Positions 1 through 11,531 of a DNA stretch of 64,000 bases are shown one piece after another. Position 1 is the first letter of the stretch. Every line of letters begins with the position of its first letter. Below the pieces are notes generated by a model that did not search any database, had not been told where the DNA came from, and saw only the letters and a list, made by a program, of their open reading frames with translations. The stretch lies in the NCBI GenBank assembly GCA_022376465.1, contig JACDTU010000002.1:1488001-1552000 (forward strand), written 5' to 3'. A program made the position numbers and the translations under genes. Origin of the DNA: Cubamyces lactineus. Taxonomy: Eukaryota > Basidiomycota > Agaricomycetes > Polyporales > Polyporaceae.

Positions 1-202
1 GGCCTGTGATAGGCTTCCACCACACTGTAGCAGCCACTGTCCTATGCCAGGTGATATCCAAGTACAAAGCGATCAAAGAATTAGAAGTACAACGAAATCA
101 AGCCAAATGCGAGGTATGCACGAGCAGAATCATGCGCAACCAGCCCTCAGCATTGGGTTAGGAAGCGCAATACTCGGTGTTGCTCGACTGGAGTAGTCCA
201 TT

Positions 203-2180
203 TTACTGGGCCTTCGCCTCGTCCCGTTCTGCTGCCGCCTCTGCCTCCGGCTCCTCCTCGATTCGTTCACCCACCACATTGGTGCTTTCAGCTGCAGCCT
301 TGGCTTCCTTCTTCCGCTTCGCCGACTCTTTCAACTTCTCCCAACGCTCTCTGAAGCGCATAATCATCGCTTTCTGCTCACGACACTGGTGATCAGACAC
401 GGTCCCAATGGTCTCGCAGATACCTAAGCATACGCACCTGCTTCTCGTTCTCAGCGCGAAGAGTGCGAACTTCTTCCTCCAGCTCTCGTACGCGACGGAC
501 CAGTTGGGGATCTCGCTCTCGGGCAGCGGGTGCAGGCACGGGGGATGGTACGTTGATATTGAGCGAGGCTATATCGACCGGGTTCGGCGGCTGTGGTGGT
601 CGTGGTAACACATTCGAAGAAAGCATGGCTCGATGTGCCTGTTCGTCATACATTGCCATGAATGGTTTCGTACGACAGCGAGAACAAGGAAATTCCGTAC
701 CTCTTTACGTGCTATCATGATACTATCTCGCAGCTGCTGATCCTGCTCTTGGCGTGCTTTCAGGGCGAGCTCCATGTTGGCCAATTGCTGCTTCTGCTTT
801 TCAAGTTCCGCCTTTAGCGATGCGTTCTCCTCCTTCAACGACGCTACACTAGGATCCGCCTTGGACGGGATGAGACAGAATGAGTCCGCCATGTCGTCGT
901 CTATGCCAGTCTCATTAAATCAGAAGGGTTCTAAAAAGTTGCACACCTGGAGCTCACCATCAAAGGCGCGAATGTCGTCGTCCCAATCATCCCTGAGATC
1001 GATGGCATGGCTAGGTTGTGGCGGAGGTGGGAATGTGCCGGATTCTATGCTACTTCCACTTCCTTCCGCCGCGGCACCGCTACCTCCGGCACCATAGACC
1101 GAGTCGTACTTCGTGAGCATCCTTGAATGGGCTGCTTTCACCAAGCTGATGCCTCTTGAGATTTTGCGGGATATTGGGTCTTCGAAGTCTGTGTCGCTAC
1201 TTGAGTTGCCGTCGCGAGTCTTTGCTCCACGACGACCGCTAGGAGAGGGAGAGGGCTTGGGCGGTTCCTCGGGTGCGAGGGGCGCAGTGGCGAACGCGAC
1301 GGGACGCGAAAGGTATTCAAGCATGCCCTCGGTCGCCTTCCAGAACTGGTGGAAAGCGTCCCCAGGATCGCTCTGCAGGACAGAACCATTGTCAGTATTG
1401 TGTCCTCTGAACGACTCTGCGCCGCGGAACTGAAGCGGGATCAACACCCAAGCTGAACAACGCTGAGCCCTTGAAGAGGTAGAAGGTATGGCTGCCTTCA
1501 TGTCGCTCATACCACTTTCTCGCCAAAAGGTATAGACAAAGGAATATTTGCGCACTCTCTGACCAAGAAGCATGAAGGATTCGTCAACGGTCTGTTGTGA
1601 ATCGGACATTGTATTTGTGTTAGTGGGCGGTTGCGGCGGGGGAGAGGGAATCGGTTGGGGTGGAGATGCAACAGCACTCGACGATGGATTTGCAGCGCTT
1701 GAAGTGCGGGTTGGCTTCTGGGGCAGTGCAGGGTCCTTATTCTCCTCACGCAGCTTGGCAATTCGTCGCTGGAGGTCCTTGCCTAACTTCATGTGCTCGT
1801 TATGCAACATCCGTAAGGTGCGTTTGGTCTGGCGGATTCCATGGTATTAGAGGTAGAGCAAGGTTCCGAGGGCATATGTAACGCGGAGACCACCATGCGA
1901 AGTTATGTTAGGTAGTATCGACAAGACTCAGCAAGAGCGCACATTATCATCATTGGACGCATCGACGCATGCCTGGAATGCCTCTGCTGCCTTGTAATGC
2001 TCCTCTGCGGCCGGAATGAGCAGGCCACGAGCAAGATAGTCGTCGGCATTAGTGGCGTGTTGATGCGCCTGAATTCACCATGCCAGGGCCATACCATTAT
2101 GCGAAGCAATGTCAGTGGAATGCGAGCACCAAGCTCGTACAACGATTTACCGCATTCAAGGGTGAATCCATTGGGGCCAT
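203..2180 (-). CDS. MIT-domain and coiled-coil protein, candidate Atg38/NRBF2-like
   Basis: Spliced minus-strand gene. The ATG at 2180 opens a ten-codon exon (2180-2151); an 82-base intron (2150-2069) leads to exon 2 (2068-1943) and a 114-base intron (1942-1829). Exon 2 encodes an MIT-like helical hairpin at residues ~11-50, with the pattern of a microtubule-interacting-and-trafficking domain (ADDYLARGL, AAEEHYKAAEAF). Next come a basic helix (KLGKDLQRRIAKLREEN), a Pro/Ser-rich linker, a conserved-looking block around DPGDAFHQFWKATEGML, and two coiled coils (one rich in SLKEENASLKAELEKQ, one in RELEEEVRTLRAENEKQ). The C-terminus is charged. An in-frame intron at ~1555-1373 is likely. MIT followed by coiled coil resembles Atg38/NRBF2, the autophagy PI3-kinase complex I subunit, but other MIT proteins fit as well. 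The MIT call is firm; the Atg38 identity is inference. Confidence 0.6.
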
Positions 2181-2768
2181 TCCAGAGTACACACGCTGGT
2201 TGGGAGTAGCAGTTCAAGAGTATAAGCCAGCTGTGGTTGAGGTGGCGGCAAGGCTCAGCAGGTGGGCTGAGAGAACCTAAACGCGCGTGACACTGACGCG
2301 TCTCGGTTACGCAGTGGCTGAGACCCCAATTTAGGGTTCCTCTACGGCCGGCGCATACGAGCGCTTATAGTTCGAGACTCGACCATCTGCCTCAGCTTCA
2401 AGTAATCGAGACGATTATGCCCCTATCCGACAATTCCAGCCGCTGTATCGTACCCGCAGGCCTAGACTTGCCAAGCTCCAACACAGTTGCATTGATACAA
2501 TGTATAAACCGGGCGCATCACAGTCAAGTGGTGGCACTAGTGGAGGACTCGATCGACAGCCCCGCCATGCGGATATCCAACGGCACATCCGCACTGCGTG
2601 AAGCGGAGTAGAAAACACCATGGATCTTCTCTCAGGAGCTCGGCTTTCGGCCCATAGTGCATAAATGACAAAGGCTTCCCGGTGTCACATTCAACCATTC
2701 TCCATCTCTGCCACCCACCATCCCAACCTCACTAGCCCACGAAGTCACCACTGTCCGGCACAGTCGTC
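2181..2768. promoter_or_regulatory. divergent intergenic region
   Basis: This stretch separates two divergently transcribed genes and should hold both promoters. It contains one ACGCGT hexamer near 2297. I see no convincing coding exon or RNA gene; the short ORF around 2417-2611 has no recognisable features. Confidence 0.4.
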
Positions 2769-3862
2769 ATGTTTGATCGCATGTTCAAGAAGAAAGACGA
2801 GTCCAATTACTCTGATCTCGCCAGACGGAGTCGTGTCGACGTAAGTCTCCATTAACGTCTCTATATCTACACTTTTTGGTGCTAATAGAGTGCTACCCCT
2901 TTCAGAAACATAAGGCATTCGATTACATCGGAAGGCGACCGAGAACAGCACCTCCATCGCGTAACCCGTCACCGCCTCAGAATGATCTACTGGTATGATT
3001 CTCTTATACCTGGTAGATACTGCCGGCTAACTCCAGGGCTCAGAGCAGAGCTCAGGACACAGTATATTACCGTCACAGCATGGGGGATGCAAGCATGTCG
3101 TCACATGTAGGTCCCCAATATATCTCTCCTCGCAATATAGTTTAACCAGATTTACTTTAGTATGCACAGTCGGAGCCATTTCGATACATGCGCCCTGAGG
3201 CATCCCGGATGTCATCCGATACTCCCGCCTCGCCGCCAACCTCGTCGCATGGTTGGCAGCCGCGGGAAGATTTCACCCACGTTCGAACTGTACAACAGCC
3301 CTCGCCGTGTCCTCGAATGGCACCTCAAACTCCCACTCATTCCAACGAGTTGCGGAACCCCTTCCGTACCAACACCAGTGATTCTGTAGGCAGCATCAGT
3401 CGCACAGCGTCACTCGACTCGTTCGCGGATACGGGCGTTCCCGTTCATCGTATGGTGCGGGCATCACGAGCCCAGGTCGTCGAGGATGCCACACATCTGC
3501 CGCAGAAGGCGATCATTTGTACGACCGGTGCCCAAGTGCAGGCGCCTCCTCCCTCTGGGAACGCTTTCACCGATCCCTTCACGGATGCGCACACCGCGAG
3601 TCAACCTGCCTCGCCCTCCATCAGTAGGGTAGATAGTCCATTCAGCATTGATCAACCCACGGTGAGTTCTCTGATTCAAAGAAAACGATATATTCATGTT
3701 AACGAAGATATGAAGGTATCGTCGCCTACACCGCGGCATCGCAAGCGGTCTCTATTGAGATCACCAAAGCAGAGCGACCAAGGCCTTTTACATGTCGACA
3801 TACCTACAGGTGTCATGAGTCCTGTACGCGAGTCTCGTCTGGCCTTTTGGTCCAAGGCTTGA
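2769..3862 (+). CDS. hypothetical Ser/Pro-rich basic protein
   Basis: The ATG at 2769 opens an exon encoding MFDRMFKKKDESNYSDLARR and ending at a clean donor (gtaagt, 2841). At least three more exons follow: one starting with KHKAFDYIG, one with AQSRAQDTVYY, and a long last exon from YAQSEPFRYM to a TGA at 3860-3862. The protein is roughly 290 residues, rich in Ser, Pro, Thr and Arg, with several SP/TP dipeptides typical of a disordered phosphoprotein, and ends in ESRLAFWSKA. I do not recognise the family and see no membrane segment, signal peptide or catalytic motif. A further 46-base intron near 3662 cannot be excluded, but the open frame argues against it. Confidence 0.6.
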
Positions 3863-4197
3863 CAACCGCGCTACCTTACCGGACATTGTACTTCGGACAC
3901 TTTTTGTACACTAATCACTATATGTACACGATATCAACACCACGTCTTCTCCAATAGTGCGTTCCTGTGTCGATCGTGAATTCGCTAGGTCTACGAACGA
4001 TGAGTACAAAACTCTCGCCATGCCGCCGCAGACGGGGAGGCTGGCACTATTGTGATCCTCTCTGGCGCCCGTTTAGGGTTTCGTATGCTAAGTCCATATA
4101 TGGTCACACTAGGCCGCGTATTCCAGAGAAATCTCTCGCGTACAATCGTCCCGTCTCTGCTCCTCTCTGCATCTGCACTCCTCGACCATCTGCCGTA
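3863..4197. other. intergenic region between the unknown gene and CCT1
   Basis: This holds the 3' flank of the upstream gene and the presumed CCT1 promoter. No coding exon or RNA gene is evident. Confidence 0.4.
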
Positions 4198-6255
4198 ATG
4201 TTTCAACGCGATCCTCGCGCTGGTGTCTTCTTGGGAGGTGACAGGGTCTCGGGTCAGGATGTGCGCGACCAAAATGGTGCGTGTGCAAGCCAGTCGGACT
4301 GAAGAAAGTTACTGAATGGCCGTCCAATGCTTAGTCCTCGCCGCGCAAACGATCGCGAACATCGTGAAGAGTTCCCTAGGCCCAATGGGTCTTGACAAGA
4401 TGTTGGTGGATAACATTGGTGTATGTTCAATGCCCTGGCCGCCCGGCAAATGCAGTACATGACACCGCGCCTTTGCCCATATGTAGGAAGTGACCATCTC
4501 AAACGACGGCGCGACTATCCTGTCCCTCCTCGCGGTCGAGCACCCTGCCGGCCGTGTCTTCGTTGACCTTGCACAAAAGCAGGACAAGGAAGTCGGCGAT
4601 GGCACGACATCCGTCGTCCTGATTGCTGCAGAATTGCTCCGCCGCGCAAACGAACTCGTGAAGCAGAAGATCCATCCGACAACGATCATCACTGGCTACC
4701 GACTTGCGTGCAGGGAGGCATGCAAATTCATGCAGGACCAATTGAGCGTGAAGGTCGACGCACTCGGCCGCGAGGCGCTCATCAACTGTGCAAAGACGAG
4801 CATGTCGAGCAAAATCATCGGAGGGTGAGTATTACTGCATAGCAGGGGTTGGTGATGGACCTTGACGCTCTCATAGCGATGACGACTTGTTCGCACCTAT
4901 GGCTGTGGATGCCATGTTGGCGGTCAAGACGATTAACACTCGTGGCGATATCAAGTACCCCGTGAAGGCGGTCAATGTCCTGAAGGCACATGGCCGGAGC
5001 GCGAGGGAATCCTTGTTCGTCAAGGGTTACGCGCTGAATTGCACCGTTGCAAGCCAAGGTATGTCTGCAGGGAATCAGATCAAGAGGACAGTCTTGACGT
5101 ACGTACCTAGCCATGAAGAAGCGTATCGCCAACGCGAAAATCGCCTGCCTCGACATTAACTTGCAAAAGGCACGCATGCAATTGGGTGTTCAGATTCTCG
5201 TCGATGACCCCGAGAAGCTCGAGGATATCCGCAAGCGGTATGACATCGTGATTTTGGGGTAGCACCATGGTACTGATCAATTTATAGGGAAGCGGAGATC
5301 ACCCTTGAGCGTATTCGCAAGATCCTGGCGGCCGGCGCAAACGTTGTACTGACCACCAAGGGTATCGACGACCTCTGCTTGAAGGAATTCGTCGAGGCTG
5401 GTGCCATGGCTGTCCGACGGTGTAGGAAAGAGGACCTCCGCCGCATCGCGAAGGCGACTGGCGGTACCTTGGTCTCCAGCCTTGCCAACCTTGAGGGCGA
5501 AGAATCCTTCGAGCCTAGCTACCTTGGATACGCCGAAGAGGTCGTGCAGGAGCGGATCTCCGACGATGAACTTATCCTTATCAAGGGCACGAAGGTCGTC
5601 AACTCGGCATCTATTGTGCTTCGCGGTGCCAATGACTACATGCTTGACGAGATGGAGCGCGCTCTGCACGACACACTGTCAATCATCAAGCGCACGCTGG
5701 AGAGTGGCGCGGTCGTTCCGGGTGGTGGCTCCGTTGAGACCGCACTCAGCATCTATTTGGAGAACTTCGCTACTACGCTCGTGAGTATCAACGGTCCGTT
5801 GGCATACTGAGCCAATTCAACAGGCTGACATGTTGTCATATAGGGTTCGAGGGAACAGCTTGCGATCGCCGAGTTTGCTAGCTCGTTGCTCGTCATCCCC
5901 AAGACGCTCGCGGTTAACGCGGCGAAGGATTCAACGGACCTCGTCGCGAAACTGCGTTCATACCACAACGCCGCTCAGAATGCGCCGATCGGCGATCCCA
6001 AGAAGATCTTGCTCCGATACGGTCTTGATTTGCTCAACGGACAAGTGCGGGACAACGTCGCCGCAGGCGTTCTGGAGCCGACCGTGAGCAAGGTCCGGAG
6101 CTTGAAGTCGGCGTTCGAGGCGGCCGTATCCATCCTGCGGATAGACGACGCCATCCAGTGCGTTCCCGGTGAGTGCCTTTCATGCATTGCATTCCACCTT
6201 CGAATTCTGATTTTGTTCCTCAGAGGCGAAGGGGGAGGACCCGCACGGACACTAG
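4198..6255 (+). CDS. CCT1: T-complex protein 1 subunit alpha (CCT1)
   Basis: Alpha subunit of the cytosolic chaperonin TRiC/CCT, which folds actin, tubulin and WD-repeat proteins with ATP. Eight exons join in frame: 4198-4276, 4335-4420, 4487-4824, 4877-5058, 5111-5237, 5288-5780, 5844-6168 and 6224-6255. They give 553 residues, close to the usual ~550. Group II chaperonin signatures are clear: [21 protein letters not shown] (ATP site), VGDGTTSVV with the catalytic Asp in [13 protein letters not shown], and the CCT1-type [12 protein letters not shown]. The start was chosen because it begins a peptide continuous with [16 protein letters not shown] at the expected distance from the equatorial domain. 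All introns are 50-66 bases. Subunit assignment is confident from the alpha-specific C-terminal third. Confidence 0.95.
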
Positions 6256-6704
6256 AATGACGAGAAGAAAGGAGGGGCTGCTGAGTAGTGCCAATGACTC
6301 TTGCTACACTGTACATCATCTGCCAATGATACTCAAAGCTCGTCAGAGGGCTGTCACTTGTTTCTGATACAACGACGCGCTTTGTCCTGATAGCTGAACC
6401 TTGTCACGATTGCGCGCGCGTTCGCCAGTTTGCTTCCGAAGTTCTTTTGACGCTGCAAGCGCGTTTAGCCACTGTGTCACACCGTGACGTGATCGAAATT
6501 AAGCCACGTGACATACAGGCGCGGTTGGTCTGGCGAAGATGTTGCGGCAAGCTGCTGCACGGTGCTGCTGGTTGACCATCGACCATTCCGTCCCAACAGC
6601 TCCTTGCCACTCACCCATCTTGACCTCCATCTATCTCTTGCTGCACCCCAGAACGCGTGGTTGCGCAACTTTCTAGGCGGTACACGACACTCGCTAGGCG
6701 AGCT
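6256..6704. promoter_or_regulatory. intergenic region, presumed CDC27 promoter
   Basis: No coding exon is evident between the CCT1 stop and the CDC27 start. The segment contains a CACGTG E-box core near 6504 (ccacgtgaca), which could bind a bHLH factor; the site alone is weak evidence. Confidence 0.35.
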
Positions 6705-9703
6705 ATGCAACGCGAGGCTACTCCTACGACATCATCTTCTCATCTATGCCGACGCTATATTGAACTTATATGGTACTGCTTGGATGCCGGTCTGCACAGG
6801 TCCGCGCTCTTCTACGCGGAGCGATACTTCGTCCATGATCGCAGGAACCACGACGCGCGACATCTCTATGCCACCGTACTACTCGAGTCTGGCCAGCCAC
6901 ATTCTGCGCTTAGATTGGTCAACGCGCCTCCGAAGGAACCGCGGTGTACGGGCTGCCTCAGCATTCTCGCAAAGTGCTGCGTCAAGCTCGGCCAACATCG
7001 ACAAGCACGAGAGGCTCTCCAGGATTGTTTGCGGGAGCCGCTCGATATTCCGACAGGTGTGTATTGCGCGTTGATGTCATGTGCGTTCGGAGCACTCAGT
7101 CCTGGTTCATGCGCAGAGTCTATGAGGCCTCGCACGGCCAACGCGTTTCCGGATGCAGCGACATTACTATGTCAAGCAGGGAATAGTGCGCTGAAAGGCA
7201 ATCTACACGAGAGCGCTTCCAACAGCTATCGAGAAGCACTTCGTCGAAATCCTATGCTGTGGGAAGCCTTCGAGGGGCTTTGTGCATTAGGTGAGTTCAA
7301 CCCGATCTGACTGCGAGACTCGTCCAAACCGCGGCCTAGGCGATATACCTCCTATAGATGAGCTATTCTACCCAAGACCACAGCCTCACCGGCGCAAGCC
7401 TGGAGATGAGGGCTCTAGTAGTTCCATACCAGTTGCAACAGGTGCCGGATTTTTCACGCCTGACGCTAGCAGCGCCGGTAACCTCATTTGGAAGCCCGTG
7501 CTGAAGGGGATGGACGCGCCAGCCGGTCCACGGGATTCCATGTCAGTCTCCTCGCTCTCCCTCTAGCCACACCAGACTGCATTGACACTAATGCGATGAC
7601 AGCGCGACTTCTGACTCTTCGTTCTACGGCGAGCCGTCGTTCCAGGCCCCGGTGCGCGCGAGCCGGTCGCAACCTGCCCATATGGCGGTTCACCCCCCAG
7701 CTGTGCGTCCTCTTTCTTCAGCCGATGAGGCGGGCCCAGTGACCAAGAAGCTGCGGTCTTCCGCACGGCAGCGGCCCGCGTCCTCGACGACGACTGCGGC
7801 GGGGGCGCACCAACTCAAGCCGTCGAAGTCTGCCGGCGCATTGCCCGGGGCCGCGGCAGGCGACCGCGCCAAAAGCTCAAAGGCACGCGCACGCCCGGCA
7901 TTGACGAATGCTAACCTATTCTCATCTCCCGGTCGTCCGACCCAGAATGCGGCGGCGACGTCTAGGTTACACGCCCTTGGCAAGTCTGCGGTGGGCACTG
8001 CGACAAGGCAGAGCAAGAGGCTCCAAAGCAAGGGCAGTAGGATAGTCTCCAAGGTTAGCTCTAGTATGATCGCGTATACGCACGGACCTAGTCCTGATTG
8101 TTATCTCGTACGGTGTAGGCGAGCACTCGAGGTCGACGACAAGCTTCGACGAAGGCCACGACAGCGACCTCACGTGCAACATCGCATGACTCGGTGCAGG
8201 ACGCAGATCCTGTTAGCGTAGACTCGGCTTTCACTCCGGGCTCACCTATCGCACAACGCGCAGGTTCGGAAACGTCGCCGCCTCCGTCGGGTGCATGGGC
8301 AGCGAATCAAGAGCTCGATGCGGAAGAGCAGTATCAGATAGAACTCGCTGACTATCAGATATACGACCTCATGCGCAAGTTCGCCAAAGCCGTGCGGGCG
8401 CTGGCGTTGTACGACTGTCGACTATGCATCGAAGAGCTGGAGAAGCTTCCCCCAGAACATCAGCGTTCCGCGTCTGTGATGGCTATGGTGGGCAAGGCGC
8501 ACTATGAACTCGGACAGTACCCTGCGGTGAGTCAGCGAGGCGTTGATGCCCGGCGTTTTATCATACTTCGAGCCCCAACTCATGTCGCTCTGTATTGGTC
8601 ATTGATAGGCCGAGCGAGCGTTCGAAGCAGTTCGCAACCTTGAGCCTTATCGCCTGTGGGACATGGAGGTGTACTCGACGCTGCTGTGGCACCTGCAGAA
8701 GAACATCAAGCTGTCATTCTTGGCGCAGGAGCTCCTATCAATAGACCCCAAGTCGCCTCAGGCTTGGATTGCGGTCGGAAACTGCTTTTCGCTGCAGAAG
8801 GAGAAGACGCAGGCGTTGACATGCTTCCGGCGCGCAGCACAGCTGGACCCCACATGTGCCTACGCGTACACGCTCAGCGGCCACGAGTCGATCGACGAGG
8901 ACCTAAACAAAGCGATCAACTTCTTCCAGTCCGCTTTACGTGCTGATGCACGACATTACAATGCCTGGTGCGTCTCTTTGCCTTCCTTTTAGGTGTACAC
9001 GGTCCTGACACGCTGTGCTTATCGGGGAACCGTTCGCGGCCGGCAATAGGTACGGGCTGGGGACGTGCTACATGCGCATGAGCAAGTTACGTCTGGCGGA
9101 GTACCACTTCCGGAAGGCGTCTGAGATTCATCCTCAGAATGCCGTCCTTCTTGGCTGCGTGGGCATGGTGAGTGCAGTCACGCGAGCACGGCTATGTGCG
9201 ATCACGTTACTGACAGCGGACATTGCGATGCCTGGGACACAATCAGGTTCAAGAGCGGTACATGAAGTACGACAAGGCGCTGGAGCTGTTCAACCGGGCC
9301 ATCCAATACTCGCCTGAGAACGCGCTGGTGCGCTATCATCGAGCGAAAATCCTTATCGCCATGAAGAGATACACGGTTAGTGTTGGGCGTACACCTTCCG
9401 CATTGCTGGGACCTATTGATCTGATTGATGCACGTTGTGGCGCCTGACTGGCCTTCTGATAAACGCACGCTGTATGTACTTTTACGCCACCAGGATGCGC
9501 TGAAGGACCTGCAGTATCTGCGGGACACCTCGCCGGAGGAGTCGAACGTGCTATTCCAGTTGGCGAAGGTATACCGGCTGCTAGGCGACAACGTCAAGTT
9601 TACGCAGCTGCTGGCGGAAGTGCGGGACGTGGCGCCCAAGAGCCTTGCGAAGATACGGAAGCTGACGGAGGGCGTCGACAACGATATGATGGACGAAGGT
9701 TAG
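6705..9703 (+). CDS. CDC27: anaphase-promoting complex subunit 3 (CDC27/APC3), TPR protein
   Basis: TPR scaffold subunit of the anaphase-promoting complex, the ubiquitin ligase that triggers anaphase; it binds Cdc20/Cdh1 and Doc1. The spliced gene has a conserved N-terminal TPR block (ELIWYCLDAGLHRSALFYAE), a long low-complexity Ser/Ala/basic linker (~7400-8300), and a C-terminal TPR array. That array begins at LMRKFAKAVRALALYDC and continues through LWHLQKNIKLSFLAQELL, DPKSPQAWIAVGNCFSLQ, DPTCAYAYTLSGHE, ARHYNAW-YGLGTCYMRM and PENALVRYHRAKILIAM. This split layout is diagnostic for Cdc27/Nuc2. The product ends NDMMDEG at a TAG (9701-9703). The frame is open upstream of 6705 without another ATG, so 6705 is the best start. 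About nine exons are inferred, with small introns (e.g. 7046-, 7291-, 8527-). Confidence 0.92.
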
Positions 9704-10589
9704 GGCGGCAGAAGGGACCGCACCGGTCGGAGGATGGGATGTTCATTGTTCGGTCGGTCGGCGGCAGTGGGAATGCCCACGGACGGACTGAGACACGAGA
9801 TAGGGTACGGAGGACGGCTAGAGCGACGGACTCGGACCTGTGTTGTCGCAATAATGATCGTATATAGCAAGCGATTTGGCGGATTGCGCGAGGAGGAGGG
9901 GGAAGGGCGGGAGTAAGCCGTGCCAGAGCTGGCGCGAGGATGAGGCGGATGGCGGAATTGAAGTGGAGGACGGTGCATGGGCGCCTGATGGGGAGTGTGA
10001 GAGACCGGAGCGGACGGACGGGCGTCTCTGGGGGGTGGAATACGAAAAGACCCGAAGGAGTGGGAAAGGGAGGTCGGCCGAATAAGGCAGGGCGTTGAGT
10101 CACCGCTGAGCGCGTCAGAGAAGCGCAAGAGAGGCCAGCGCAAGAGCCGTTATAAGCCGCGCCTCCCTCCTCCCCTCCTCTCCTCTTCCCCAGCTCTCCC
10201 CGCCCCGACGCCCCTCCCCGCCATGTCCGCATAAGTCCCCCCGCCCGCCCTCGTCTCTCGCCCTCTCTGTTTTCTTGCCTCGCCCTCTCGGACACCCTCC
10301 CTAGTCCAGGCGACCCAGAGAACCCAGCATGGTTAACAAATCCGTCCGCATCTCCCAGAACGGCACCATTCTGTTCGAGCCCTTCATCGTCTACCGTATA
10401 CACCGTTGATCCACCCCACGGTCCCCCACACGCCTCGTCAGTATCCTATCTCTCTTACGTCTCATGCCCTATCGCTCCTGACACGCGTATCCCGCACTCC
10501 CCCTCAGAACGCACCACTGCTTCCTCCCTAGCTCTTGTCGTTCAACCGGCCTCCTCGCCCATCAACAGCATATAACCCCCTCCCCGTCC
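9704..10589 (+). promoter_or_regulatory. promoter and long 5' leader with three upstream ORFs
   Basis: A TATAAG at ~10152 is followed by a pyrimidine-rich tract (10160-10220) typical of fungal core promoters. Downstream, before the main start at 10590, lie three short upstream ORFs: 10223-10234 (MSA), 10329-10409 (26 codons, starting MVNKSVRISQNG) and 10464-10481 (MPYRS). A TGAGTCA heptamer is at 10096-10102. The 267-codon minus-strand ORF across this segment looks like a chance ORF in GC-rich DNA. Confidence 0.5.
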
Positions 10590-11531
10590 ATGCCGCCAGA
10601 ACAACAACGACCTGATCCATTGCCCCTCTTCTCCATGGCCCGCTCAAAGCTGCAGTCCGCCGTCGCCGGTGGCGTCAAGGACTCGTGCAGTCTCCACCGC
10701 TGGGTCCTCCTCAAAAACTCTATCATTCGCTCCCATTATGCTCTCGACCCTGCCCCATCACAACCGCAGGCAGACGTCGCTGATGCACAACCTGTATATA
10801 GACGCAACGAGGAAGAGGCGCGTGACGACGTCGAGGAGGACGCGTTCATGTTCCCCGACCCCCAATCTCGCAGTTCGGCTGTCGACGGCGACTCCGAGGC
10901 GCAGTGGTTGGACTCCCTGTTGGAGAATCTTGGTGACGATGATGAGGACGCAGACGTCGAGGGTCCCAGTTCCTCCGTCTCGGCCCTCTCCGTCGACGAT
11001 GACGATGAACCGCTAAGTCCTCTATGCTCCCCTATGTCATCGTCGGACGACCTCGTCAACCCTTCCAGCCTGTTCTACCAGCCCCCTCCTATCGCTATCC
11101 CTTACCCTGTTCCATATCCGCCCCTTCATCCTCCGCTAGTACCCTCTTGGCTGCAGCTCGACGCGCATGACGACGACTCGATTGTCCCCTCGAGCAGCTC
11201 ATCTGCGCTCTACAACGATCCTCTTCCGTACTATGATGCGGACGACCTAGACAATCTCCCTGTGCCAGACGCCATAGACGATACGTCTGACGACGAGTCA
11301 GATGTTATCTCGACGCCTTACACGCAGTCTATGTCTTCTTTGTCTCCTTCCGACCCCTCGGCACTTCCGTTGCCACAGGAGCGCACGCGGTTGCGGACGC
11401 AACCCCACGTGTACGTCGATACGGACGACGATTACTTCTACCCCTTCGAGCTGGAGCCGCTTCCTTTCCATGATGAAGACATTCACGACTCTGCTCGTGT
11501 CTTCCGTCCACCCATGTTCCAGGAATGTTAG
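10590..11531 (+). CDS. hypothetical acidic, Ser/Pro-rich protein
   Basis: Single-exon ORF of 313 residues. The N-terminus has a compact, possibly structured block (MARSKLQSAVAGGVKDSC then LHRWVLLKNSIIRSH, residues ~16-50) including a second Met at residue 16. The rest is strongly acidic and disordered: runs such as DDDEDAD, a Pro/Tyr-rich patch (IPYPVPYPPLHPPLVP), and repeated Asp/Glu-Ser clusters that look like casein kinase 2 sites. There is no signal peptide or membrane segment. I do not recognise the family. The helical head plus acidic tail would suit a nuclear or transcription-related protein, but that is inference. Three upstream ORFs in the leader suggest translational control. Confidence 0.7.
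   Translation: MPPEQQRPDPLPLFSMARSKLQSAVAGGVKDSCSLHRWVLLKNSIIRSHYALDPAPSQPQADVADAQPVYRRNEEEARDDVEEDAFMFPDPQSRSSAVDGDSEAQWLDSLLENLGDDDEDADVEGPSSSVSALSVDDDDEPLSPLCSPMSSSDDLVNPSSLFYQPPPIAIPYPVPYPPLHPPLVPSWLQLDAHDDDSIVPSSSSSALYNDPLPYYDADDLDNLPVPDAIDDTSDDESDVISTPYTQSMSSLSPSDPSALPLPQERTRLRTQPHVYVDTDDDYFYPFELEPLPFHDEDIHDSARVFRPPMFQEC

Noticed and set aside
9600..10403. 267-codon minus-strand ORF across the promoter of the acidic protein gene
   Set aside because: Its right part comes from a CT/GA-rich tract and its left part overlaps the last CDC27 exon. Composition is Arg/Pro/Ser-rich, as expected of a GC-rich chance ORF.
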